Shown here one piece after another: positions 29,905 through 37,499 of a stretch of 64,000 bases of DNA (its first letter is position 1; each line of letters opens with the position of its first letter). This DNA is from Halopseudomonas sp002296055. Lineage in GTDB: Bacteria > Pseudomonadota > Gammaproteobacteria > Pseudomonadales > Pseudomonadaceae. The stretch is from NCBI RefSeq assembly GCF_050876985.1, contig NZ_JBPAPP010000001.1. One strand, written 5' to 3'. Made by a program: the position numbers and the translations under genes. A model generated the notes under the pieces. The model was not told the origin of the DNA, ran no database searches, and saw nothing but the letters and a program-made list of their open reading frames with translations.

Positions 29905-30939
29905 TCAGTCGGCGATTTTTACTACCAGCTTGCCGAAATTCTGGCCTTCGAGCAGGCCGATAAAGGCCTCAGGCGCGTTTTCCAGACCTTCTACACGATC
30001 CTCCTTCACCCGCACCTTGCCCTCTGCCACCCAGGGCGTCATGGTCTTGAGAAACTCGGGGAAGCAGTGCCCGTAGTTGTCGAAGATGATAAAGCCCTGC
30101 ATGCGGATGCGTTGGCTGAGTATCAGGCGCATCAGTTGCGACAGGCGATCCGGGCCGTCTGGCAGGCTGGTCGCGTTGTATTGCGCAATCAGGCCGCACA
30201 GCGGGACGCGGGCGTGGGCGTTAAGCAGCGGCATGACGGCGTCGAACACCTTGCCGCCAACGTTTTCGAAGTACACGTCGATGCCCTTGGGGCAGGCGGC
30301 GGCGAGCTTCTCGGCCAATGCCGGGTCCTTGTGGTCGATGCAGGCGTCAAAGCCCAGTTCCTTGACCGCGTATTCACACTTCTCTGCGCCGCCGGCGACG
30401 CCCACCACGTGGCAGCCAAGGATTTTGGCCACTTGGCCCACTACGGTGCCGACCGGGCCGGTTGCTGCGCCCACCACGACGGTTTCACCCACCTTGGGCT
30501 GGCCGATGTCGGTAAGACCCATGTAACCGGTAAAGCCGGGCATACCGAGCACGCCCAAGGCCTGTGAGGGCTCTGGCATGTTGCGGTCCAGGCGAAACAC
30601 CATGCTGCCATCGGACAGCGTGTAATCCTGCCAGCCGGAGGCAAAGCACATCACCAGGTCACCCGGCTCAAAACCTTCCAGCTCGGAACTGACCACCTCA
30701 CTGACGGTGCCGCAGGTCATCACGCCACCCACCGGTACCGGGTCGGCGTAGGACTTGGCGTCGCTCATGCGTCCGCGCATGTACGGGTCCAACGACATCC
30801 AGCGGTTGCGCAGCAGCATCTGTCCGGCCTGCACGGTGGGCACGGGCGTTTCTACCATGCGGAAGTTGGCCTGGGTCGGGGCGCCAACCGGGCGTGATTC
30901 CAGCAGTATCTGGCGATTGATAGCGGAAGTTTGCGGCAT
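29905..30939 (-). CDS. NADP-dependent oxidoreductase, zinc-independent MDR family (CurA/PTGR-like)
   Basis: 344 residues from the ATG at 30939, which begins MPQTSAINRQILLESRPVG as in this family; the frame open further upstream is not similar. The cofactor-binding motif reads VGAATGPVGTVVGQVAKILG, and the family segments SLDPYMRGRM and FENVGGKVFDAV are present. Zinc-ligand cysteines of classical alcohol dehydrogenases are missing. The family reduces double bonds of alpha,beta-unsaturated ketones and aldehydes. The gene is isolated; a palindromic promoter-like motif lies 60 bases upstream. Confidence 0.92.
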   Translation of the reverse strand: MPQTSAINRQILLESRPVGAPTQANFRMVETPVPTVQAGQMLLRNRWMSLDPYMRGRMSDAKSYADPVPVGGVMTCGTVSEVVSSELEGFEPGDLVMCFASGWQDYTLSDGSMVFRLDRNMPEPSQALGVLGMPGFTGYMGLTDIGQPKVGETVVVGAATGPVGTVVGQVAKILGCHVVGVAGGAEKCEYAVKELGFDACIDHKDPALAEKLAAACPKGIDVYFENVGGKVFDAVMPLLNAHARVPLCGLIAQYNATSLPDGPDRLSQLMRLILSQRIRMQGFIIFDNYGHCFPEFLKTMTPWVAEGKVRVKEDRVEGLENAPEAFIGLLEGQNFGKLVVKIAD

Positions 30940-30998
30940 TGTTCTTGTCCTCTGCTCAGGGCCGTCGGCCGACGACTGTGTGTCGGACAATGCGCCAG

Positions 30999-31018
30999 CC
31001 CCTGACAGGGGTCAAGCT
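30999..31018 (-). promoter_or_regulatory. Palindromic promoter-like motif shared with wzb upstream region
   Basis: On the minus strand TTGA is followed by the perfect palindrome CCCCTG-T-CAGGGG, 60 bases before the oxidoreductase start. The same block occurs at 2533-2552 with one base changed. A -10-like CATTGT follows after 17 bases, a weak match. Confidence 0.35.
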
Positions 31019-31046
31019 GATCTCAGCGCGTTTGATAGGAGGGTAT

Positions 31047-31595
31047 TCAGTTGGCTGCGGCGCTGCGTTGAGCCTCGCGCCAGGCGCGCTGATAGTCCCG
31101 CGCTCGACCACCCCGATGGGGGTAGGAGGCTTCCCAGATTCGCGCTAGGCTAGCCAGGTCGTTGTCGGGTTTCGGCAGCATGTGCTGGCGTTGGTAGATG
31201 AGCCAGGCAATGGCCATCGCGTAACCGAGGTTGTAGCCCAACTCGGCATGTGGGTCGGTCAGAAAGCAATGCTGACTTGCCAGGCCGCGTACCTTGCTGG
31301 CCAGGTCCGGCTGATGGGCCAGATAGTCATCCCAGATCAGAGTGTGCAGTCTTGGTGGAATGCCGAAGGGGCCGATGGCTTCAGCTGCGCGCCGGCTGGG
31401 AGTCAGGGAGGTGGTGCACAGCAGCGTGCCAAGCAGCAGTTGCTGCAGCTGTGGGCAGGTTATGTTCAGGTACTGCATGGCGGGTTGTAACAGGCGACCT
31501 TGCGCATTACTGAACAGATGGTCGAACGTTGGGGGCGGGGCACTGGCGCGAGTTGGCGCTGGATGTATCAGGGGGCAGACGAGGTTGGCAGACAT
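31047..31595 (-). CDS. Hypothetical protein
   Basis: 182 residues, not recognised. It has no signal peptide or membrane segment. It is Leu/Ala/Pro-rich, with a predicted helical middle (PQLQQLLLGTLLCTTSLTPS) and a conserved-looking part LTDPHAELGYNLGYAMAIAWLIYQRQ in blocks. The C-terminus ends with basic helices (RAWREAQRS). No Shine-Dalgarno decides between this ATG and later ones. It sits alone between the oxidoreductase gene and the divergent histidine kinase. A real gene is likely because no other frame competes and codon use looks like its neighbours. Confidence 0.6.
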   Translation of the reverse strand: MSANLVCPLIHPAPTRASAPPPTFDHLFSNAQGRLLQPAMQYLNITCPQLQQLLLGTLLCTTSLTPSRRAAEAIGPFGIPPRLHTLIWDDYLAHQPDLASKVRGLASQHCFLTDPHAELGYNLGYAMAIAWLIYQRQHMLPKPDNDLASLARIWEASYPHRGGRARDYQRAWREAQRSAAAN

Positions 31596-31752
31596 GCAGG
31601 TACGTCCTGTCGGTTAGCGTCCTGTTTTCAAGCATAGCTGTAGTTAGTTTAAGTAAATTATTGTTTTTAAAATATTTAGCGCCGAACGCGGTTGGCTATA
31701 TAACTGCACGGCATATTGGCCTCACTCATAACAACAATGGGCCCACATCAGT

Positions 31753-33546
31753 ATGAATTCAGAGCTGCCGCCCGCCTTACCGGGCATTGATGAGCCCGCG
31801 CTGTTGGCGCAACAGCGTGGCTTTGCCCGCTTGCGCTTCAGGGCGCCGCTGGAGCAGGCGTTCCAGCACTATCTGCACGTAAAGATGGCCAGCCGTGTCG
31901 GCCTGGTGGCGCTGTCTTCGATTGCGTTCATGCTGCTGTTCATGTGGCTGGATTATCTCTATCTGCCACCAGAGGTAGCACGTTACACCCTCAGTATTCG
32001 CAGCTTGGCATTGTTGCTGGTGTGCATTGCCATTTGGTACGCCAACCGGCCGGGGCGGGTGGTGCCACGCCGCGCCTTTAATGTCGCCACCCTGGCTTAT
32101 TGCTGCTCCGGGTTGATGGTGGTGATGGTGATAACGGTGGCGCGCTTGGCCGAGGTGCCGATCCGGGTAACCCACGATGGCCTGTATCTGGTGCTGTTGT
32201 CGGGTTTCTTTCTGCTGGCGCTACCGATGCGGCACGCTGTGCTTGGCTCCTGGCTGATCGTGCTGAGCTATTTGGCGGCCGAGCAGCTGACTGGCAGCTC
32301 GCCCTCGGTAGTGATTTCTGACGGCATTTTCCTCAGTAACTTCGCATTGATGGGCTCGTTGGGCGCTTATATTTACGAGTACATGCAGCGCCGTGGCTAC
32401 CTTAACGAACAGTTGCTGGAGGCGGCGCGGCGGCGCGCTGAGCGCGAGAGCCAAAGTAAGACGCACTTTCTGGCAACCGCCAGCCACGACTTGCGGCAGC
32501 CGCTGCATGCCATGTTGCTGTTTATTCAGCACCTGCAGGATCAGGTGCTGAATGATGAGGCGCGGCGCACCGTGGAGCGGCTTACCGACTCAACCCAGTT
32601 GCTGCAGGCGATGCTCAATTCCCTACTGGATATCTCGCGCCTGAGTGTCGGTATGGTGCGGCCGCAGACGCGCTCCTTCAATCTGCGACCCTGGTTGGAG
32701 CGGCTGGTCGCAAGCCTCGAGAGTTATGCCCGGCGCCGTGGCATCCGTCTGGAAATCGACTGTGCGGCGCACATTGCCGTGCAGAGTGACCCGATGCTGC
32801 TTGAGCGGTTGTTGCGCAATTACCTGAACAACGCATTGATTCACGCCGAGGCCAGCCTGGTGCGTATTGAGGTGACGCGGGTAGACGAGCGTTTGCGCAT
32901 TGCCGTGGTGGACAACGGCTGTGGACTGGCAGATGCCGATCAGGAGCGCATTTTTGAAGAGTTTACCCAGCTGCGTAATCCGGCGCGTACACTGGATAAA
33001 GGTGTTGGCCTGGGCCTGAGCATCTGTCGGCAGATACTGCACCTGTTGACCTACCCGTCGGGGCTTTGGTCGCGGCTGGGGGAGGGCGCGCGCTTCTGGT
33101 TTGAGGTGCCGGTCGGTGAATGGCAGAGTGAGCCGGCTGAGCCGCGGGTGGCGGCGATGCCGAACCTGCGTGGGCAGGTTGCCCTGATCGAAAATGACCG
33201 GGTCAGCCGCGAGGCAATGCAGGCGTTGTTGTCCAGCTGGGGCTGTATCGTCTGGGCCTTTGCCAGTGCCGATGAAGCCATTGATGGGTTGCGCACGGTG
33301 GCGGTGGATGTGCTGTTCAGCGACTTCCGGCTCGAAGGTGAGCTGAATGGGCTGGAGCTGATTCGTCACCTGCGCGAGCGCGAACTCTACGGCGGCCCCG
33401 CTGCGCTGGTGACCGCTGATACGTCCGAGGAGCTGGCCGAGGCGGCACGTCTGGCTGATATCCAGTTGCTCTACAAGCCGGTGTTGCCCGCGCGTTTGCG
33501 GCGCACCGTGCAGGGCATGCTGGCGCAGGCGCCTGCCCATTCATAA
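31753..33546 (+). CDS. Membrane hybrid sensor histidine kinase with C-terminal receiver
   Basis: 597 residues. About six membrane segments lie in residues 50-205, with little periplasmic sequence, suggesting sensing within or near the membrane. The H-box is FLATASHDLRQPLHAM with phosphorylated His245. ATPase motifs VDNGCGLAD and KGVGLGLSICR follow. The receiver domain (about 470-595) has the acceptor Asp524 in FSDFRLEGELNG and the conserved lysine in LLYKPV. It faces a LuxR-type response regulator gene 35 bases away in convergent orientation. The HDLRQP H-box is shared with several hybrid kinases of pseudomonads that pair with LuxR-type regulators. The signal is unknown. Confidence 0.92.
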   Translation: MNSELPPALPGIDEPALLAQQRGFARLRFRAPLEQAFQHYLHVKMASRVGLVALSSIAFMLLFMWLDYLYLPPEVARYTLSIRSLALLLVCIAIWYANRPGRVVPRRAFNVATLAYCCSGLMVVMVITVARLAEVPIRVTHDGLYLVLLSGFFLLALPMRHAVLGSWLIVLSYLAAEQLTGSSPSVVISDGIFLSNFALMGSLGAYIYEYMQRRGYLNEQLLEAARRRAERESQSKTHFLATASHDLRQPLHAMLLFIQHLQDQVLNDEARRTVERLTDSTQLLQAMLNSLLDISRLSVGMVRPQTRSFNLRPWLERLVASLESYARRRGIRLEIDCAAHIAVQSDPMLLERLLRNYLNNALIHAEASLVRIEVTRVDERLRIAVVDNGCGLADADQERIFEEFTQLRNPARTLDKGVGLGLSICRQILHLLTYPSGLWSRLGEGARFWFEVPVGEWQSEPAEPRVAAMPNLRGQVALIENDRVSREAMQALLSSWGCIVWAFASADEAIDGLRTVAVDVLFSDFRLEGELNGLELIRHLRERELYGGPAALVTADTSEELAEAARLADIQLLYKPVLPARLRRTVQGMLAQAPAHS

Positions 33547-33581
33547 GGATGTGGCAGGCCGCGTCTGCCAGTGTGCTTCGG

Positions 33582-34223
33582 CTAAAAGCTCACCAGCCCG
33601 AGCTTGCGTGCATGGTTTACGCATTCGGTGCGGTTGTGACACTCCAGCGACGAGAACAGTGCCTTGAGATGGGTTTTGACGGTGTCTTCCGAGAGGGACA
33701 GGCGCTGGCAGATCAGCTTGTTGGGCAGACCTTCGGCCAGCAGGTCGAGGATTTCCAGCTGGCGCGGGGTAATGCCCACTTCGCGTGCGCTGTTTTGGCG
33801 GTCGAGTGGGCGGTTTTCATCGCTGATCACCACCTGGGCGCCGTACAGCAATTGGGTCACGGCTTCCAGCAGGGTCTTGCCGTCGGCGGTCTTGCTGATA
33901 AAGCCAGCGGCGCCAAGCTGCAGAGCGGCGTCCAGATCGCTTGGGCTGTTGCTGGCGGTCAGGATGGCGATGGGCACCATGGCGTCGGCGCTGCGTAATT
34001 TTTGCAATAGCGCCAGGCCGCTGCTGTCGGGCAGCTGCAGGTCCAGCAGAATCAGATCATAGGGGTGGGTGCCTACCTGTTGCAGGGCTTCGGCGGCGTT
34101 GTGGGCGTGGTCCAGCTGTACGCCTTCGCACAGCGAGCTGAGCGTCAGGCTCAGCCCGTCAAGATAAATCTGGTGGTCGTCAATCAGCAAAAGCCGGGTG
34201 TCCGGCGGCAGCGTGCTGCTCAT
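33582..34223 (-). CDS. LuxR/NarL-type response regulator
   Basis: 213 residues. The N-terminal receiver has the acidic pair DD at 15-16, phosphorylated Asp61 (LILLDLQLPDSSG) and a conserved Thr in ILTAS. The C-terminal LuxR helix-turn-helix reads ITPRQLEILDLLAEGLPNK then LSLSEDTVKTHLKAL. It is the probable output partner of the convergent hybrid kinase at 31753-33546. The paired convergent layout rather than an operon is less common. Confidence 0.93.
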   Translation of the reverse strand: MSSTLPPDTRLLLIDDHQIYLDGLSLTLSSLCEGVQLDHAHNAAEALQQVGTHPYDLILLDLQLPDSSGLALLQKLRSADAMVPIAILTASNSPSDLDAALQLGAAGFISKTADGKTLLEAVTQLLYGAQVVISDENRPLDRQNSAREVGITPRQLEILDLLAEGLPNKLICQRLSLSEDTVKTHLKALFSSLECHNRTECVNHARKLGLVSF

Positions 34224-34278
34224 GCGTGAAATCCTCTACGCGCTGGCTGCCTCAGTGCGTTCCCGGCGACAGCCTTTG

Positions 34279-35148
34279 TTATTGTTCGCGGCTTGATGAT
34301 ATGCAAGCTGCCTGGTCAGGTCCAGAGTCGTGCTTGGGTAAGCGCTCACGCAGCTCGGCCAGCTCACTGCGCAGCGACTGTACTTCGGCCAGTAGCAGTT
34401 GCTGAGGGTCTTGCGCTGGCTCCTGCGCCGGCTCCAGTGCATCGCGCTGATGCTGAATGGCGTCCACGATCACTGCAATAAACAGGTTCAACATCATGAA
34501 GGTGGCAATCAGGATGAAAGGCACAAAGTAGAGCCAGGCGTAGGGGAATTCTTCCATCACCGGTCGCACGATACCCATCGACCAGCTTTCCAGCGTCATC
34601 ACCTGAAACAGCGTGTAGAGGCTGGCGCCGAGCGTGCCGAACCACTCGGGAAATGCGTCGCCGAACAGCTGGGTGGCAATAACGGCGGCAACGTAGAAGA
34701 TCAGACCAAGCAGGGCGACGATGCTGCCCATACCGGGCAGTGAGGCGAGCAGTGACTGCACGACCACCCGCATGCTTGGCACGATGGAAACCAGACGCAG
34801 CACTCGCAGTACCCGCAGCGCGCGCAGCACCGCCAGCGGGCCGCTGGCAGGCACCAACGCGATTGCTACCACCAGGGTGTCGAACAGCCCCCAGGGATCG
34901 CGCAGCAGGCGCCAGCCGTGGGCGACAAAGCGCAGGGCAATCTCCACCACAAAGCAGGTAAGAATCAGCTGGTCGAGCGCACGCAAAATACCGCCCCAGC
35001 GCTGCATGATCGATGGCGCGGTCTCCAAGCCAAGGATGACGGCATTGATCAGAATCAGAGCGGTGATGGTGTACTGAAAACGCGGATGTTCCAGCCGGGC
35101 GGCAAGGCGCTCGCGCCAGGGCGTGTCGAGGTCAAGTGTCTGGTTCAT
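34279..35148 (-). CDS. NaChBac-type voltage-gated sodium channel
   Basis: 289-residue inner-membrane protein with six membrane segments, assembling as a tetramer in the family. The S4 voltage sensor is clear: arginines at 109, 112, 115 and 118 (RALRVLRVLRLVSIVPSMR). The pore loop carries the bacterial sodium-channel filter TLESWS at residues 185-190, after which S6 runs through FMMLNLFIAVIVDAI. The C-terminus is a short Glu/Gln/Leu coiled coil (about 238-272), as in other BacNav channels. Such channels occur mainly in marine and alkaliphilic bacteria and may serve sodium homeostasis or motility. The gene follows apt in the same direction after a 46-base gap. Confidence 0.92.
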   Translation of the reverse strand: MNQTLDLDTPWRERLAARLEHPRFQYTITALILINAVILGLETAPSIMQRWGGILRALDQLILTCFVVEIALRFVAHGWRLLRDPWGLFDTLVVAIALVPASGPLAVLRALRVLRVLRLVSIVPSMRVVVQSLLASLPGMGSIVALLGLIFYVAAVIATQLFGDAFPEWFGTLGASLYTLFQVMTLESWSMGIVRPVMEEFPYAWLYFVPFILIATFMMLNLFIAVIVDAIQHQRDALEPAQEPAQDPQQLLLAEVQSLRSELAELRERLPKHDSGPDQAACISSSREQ

Positions 35149-35194
35149 GGGATTCTTGAAAGGGGGTTACGGCCTGCAGCGCAGGCCGCTGGAA

Positions 35195-35743
35195 TCAGCG
35201 CTCGCTTTCGGCAAAGGCGCAGAGGGTGTAAGTGGGGATGCCGGCGTCCTGCATCTGCCGTGAGCCGCCAAGGTCGGGCAGGTCGATAATGGCGGCGGCC
35301 TCGTACACCTCGCCGCCGCCCTGGCGGACCAGCGTGGCGGCGGCCAGGAAGGTGCCGCCCGTGGCGATCAGGTCATCCAGCAGCAGTACTTGCTCGCCGC
35401 CGGACAGGGCGTCGCGGTGCATCTGCAGGGTGGCTTCGCCGTACTCGGTGGCGTAGCTGGCGCTGAGGGTGTCGGCGGGCAGCTTGCCGGCCTTGCGGAA
35501 CAGGATCAGCGGGCGGTTGAGTTCGTACGCGAGAATCGAGCCGAGCAGAAAGCCGCGCGCATCGATAGCGCCAATGTGGGTCACCGGGCTGTCGATGTAA
35601 CGCTGAATCAGGCTGTCCGCCACCATGCGCAGGGCCTTGGGCGACTGGAACAGCGGTGTGATGTCGCGGAAGGTGACGCCTTCTTTGGGAAAACCCGGCA
35701 CCGGGCGAATCAGGGATTTGATGGCGTATTCGTCAAAGATCAT
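35195..35743 (-). CDS. apt: Adenine phosphoribosyltransferase
   Basis: Purine salvage: adenine plus PRPP to AMP. The start at 35743 (MIFDEYAIKSLIRPVPGFP) has AGGA upstream and gives 182 residues. The PRPP-binding loop is VLLLDDLIATGGT at about 117-129, and the family segment PGFPKEGVTFRDITPL is near the N-terminus. It lies 14 bases after anr and is probably co-transcribed with it; this anr-apt neighbourhood is also known in P. aeruginosa. Confidence 0.96.
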   Translation of the reverse strand: MIFDEYAIKSLIRPVPGFPKEGVTFRDITPLFQSPKALRMVADSLIQRYIDSPVTHIGAIDARGFLLGSILAYELNRPLILFRKAGKLPADTLSASYATEYGEATLQMHRDALSGGEQVLLLDDLIATGGTFLAAATLVRQGGGEVYEAAAIIDLPDLGGSRQMQDAGIPTYTLCAFAESER

Positions 35744-35757
35744 GGAAAGGTCCTGGG

Positions 35758-36489
35758 TCAATCGAGTTGGCCACCGGCCAGCGCGCATAGCTCGCCGTGG
35801 TTGAGAATCTCTACTTCCTTGCCGTCGGCGGCAATCAGCCCCTGCTGCTGGAAGCGCGTAAACACGCGGGAGACGGTTTCGACCGCCAGCCCAAGGTAGT
35901 TGCCGATGTCGTTGCGTGACATTGCCAGGCGGAATGAGCGCGCCGAGTAACCGCGCGCGCGAAAGCGCGCTGACAGGTTAATGAGCAAGGTGGCGATGCG
36001 CTCGTCGGCGGTTTTTTTCGACAGCAGCATCATCATTTGCTGATCGTCGCGGATCTCGCGGCTCATCAAACGCATGACCTGACGGCGCAGGGTGGGCATG
36101 CTGGCGGTCAGATCGTCCAGTCGCTCGAAGGGGATTTCGCACACCGAGGTGGTTTCTAGCGCAACGGCCGAGACGGGCTGGCGCTCATCGTCCATGCCGG
36201 ACAGGCCAATCAGCTCGCTGGCCAGATGAAAGCCGGTAATCTGCTCCACGCCTGCGTCGTCAACGGTAAAGGTTTTTACCGTGCCGGAGCGCAGAGCGTA
36301 GAGCGAGTCAAAGGGGTCGCCCTGGCGAAACAGCATCTCGCCCTTGCGCAGCGGCCGACCACGCTTGACGATGCTGTCGAGCGTGTCTAGCTCCTGGTCT
36401 TGCAGTGCCAGCGGCAGGCACATGGCGGCCAGACTGCAGTCCTTGCAGTGGGCTTCTGGCAGCGCTTTGAGTTTGATGGCATCGGTCAT
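35758..36489 (-). CDS. anr: Anr, FNR-type oxygen-sensing transcription regulator
   Basis: 243 residues. Four cysteines for an oxygen-labile [4Fe-4S] cluster are present: Cys15, Cys18, Cys24 and Cys117 (HCKDCSLAAMC; TSVCEIP). A cyclic-nucleotide-binding-type beta barrel follows, then the Crp-type helix-turn-helix SRNDIGNYLGLAVETVSRVF with the E--SR DNA-contact residues of FNR, which bind TTGAT-N4-ATCAA sites. It is the anaerobic master regulator of pseudomonads and sits next to the cbb3 oxidase cluster it may control. The usual neighbour hemN is absent between anr and the TauE-type gene. Confidence 0.96.
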   Translation of the reverse strand: MTDAIKLKALPEAHCKDCSLAAMCLPLALQDQELDTLDSIVKRGRPLRKGEMLFRQGDPFDSLYALRSGTVKTFTVDDAGVEQITGFHLASELIGLSGMDDERQPVSAVALETTSVCEIPFERLDDLTASMPTLRRQVMRLMSREIRDDQQMMMLLSKKTADERIATLLINLSARFRARGYSARSFRLAMSRNDIGNYLGLAVETVSRVFTRFQQQGLIAADGKEVEILNHGELCALAGGQLD

Positions 36490-36552
36490 GACGGTGACGG
36501 CTCCGTGGGTCGATGGGCATAGCCTACAACATGCGTTGTGGTTGTGCCCTCG

Positions 36553-37272
36553 TCAATGGCTGTGGTGACTGGACGGCGGGCTCAGATGCTGCATCAGCCA
36601 CTGCTGATGCGGGCCGGGCAGGGTCCAGAGGCCGAACAGAATAATCAGTATCGCGGCGCTGACGCGCAGGCTGCGGCGGCGTAACAGGGCGGTCAGTCGT
36701 TCCGCGGCCGCGCCGGTGGCCAGCAGCGTGGGCAGGGTGCCCAGGCCGAAGGCCAGCATCAACAGTGCGGAATGGGCAGCGCTGCCATGGCTGCTGCTCC
36801 AGATAAGAGTGCTGTATACCAAGCCGCAGGGCAGCCAGCCCCACAGGGTGCCCAACAGCAGCGCCTGGCCTGGCCGCTGTACCGGTAGCAACGCTCGTGC
36901 ATGGGGCTCGATATGCCGCCACAGGCCGCGACCCAGCTGCTCAATACGCGTCAGGCCGGCCCACCAGTTGGCCAGGTACAGACCCATGGCAATCATCAGC
37001 AGACCAGCGATGCTGCGCAATATCACGCCCAGGCCCATGCCCTGCAGGGCCCAGCCGAGGCTGCCGAGCAGGGCGCCTGCGGCGCTGTAACTGGCGATGC
37101 GGCCGGCGTTGTAGGAGAGCAGCAGACGCCACAGTGGCCATCCGTGCCGACGCTCGGGCGGAATAGCCATGGTCAGGGCGCCCATCAGGCCACCACACAT
37201 GCCGATGCAGTGTCCGCCGCCCAGCAGGCCGAGGGCCAGCGCGGTCAGCAGCTGGGGTAACAGGTCTGTCAT
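36553..37272 (-). CDS. Sulfite exporter TauE/SafE-family membrane protein of the cco cluster
   Basis: 239 residues with about six membrane segments. The N-terminal motif LGLLGGGHCIGMCGGLMGAL is typical of the cytochrome-oxidase-linked branch of this family (heavy-metal/copper-related, sometimes annotated as cytochrome c biogenesis protein). A second glycine/cysteine-rich segment LWGWLPCGLVYSTL lies near 135-148. The start overlaps the ccoS stop by 4 bases (ATGA), so it is translationally coupled to the oxidase assembly genes. The Cys and His residues in the membrane suggest a role in copper handling; this is inference. Confidence 0.85.
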   Translation of the reverse strand: MTDLLPQLLTALALGLLGGGHCIGMCGGLMGALTMAIPPERRHGWPLWRLLLSYNAGRIASYSAAGALLGSLGWALQGMGLGVILRSIAGLLMIAMGLYLANWWAGLTRIEQLGRGLWRHIEPHARALLPVQRPGQALLLGTLWGWLPCGLVYSTLIWSSSHGSAAHSALLMLAFGLGTLPTLLATGAAAERLTALLRRRSLRVSAAILIILFGLWTLPGPHQQWLMQHLSPPSSHHSH

Positions 37273-37499
37273 GGGCGCGGGTCGGTGTCGCGGGGTGTGG
37301 GGTCAGCGGGGTCGTCACCCTGAGTGTCATCCTTGCGCTGGGCCGCCAGGTGCGCCGGGTCGTCGTCATCGAACAGGATGCTGTGGGCAGGACTGTCCAG
37401 GTCGTCGTACTGGCCGTTGTTGACGGCCCAGTTGAACAACCAGATGGCAAGAATCACCAGGGCAATGGCAATCGGCACCAGAATGTAGAGAACCGTCAT
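37269..37499 (-). CDS. ccoS: cbb3 oxidase maturation protein CcoS
   Basis: 76 residues: one N-terminal membrane helix (about 3-26) then a short acidic cytoplasmic tail with the family-typical FNWAVNNGQYDDLDSPAHSIL (in blocks). CcoS is needed for cofactor insertion into cbb3 oxidase. Both ends overlap neighbours by 4 bases, ccoI before and the TauE-type gene after. Confidence 0.93.
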   Translation of the reverse strand: MTVLYILVPIAIALVILAIWLFNWAVNNGQYDDLDSPAHSILFDDDDPAHLAAQRKDDTQGDDPADPTPRDTDPRP

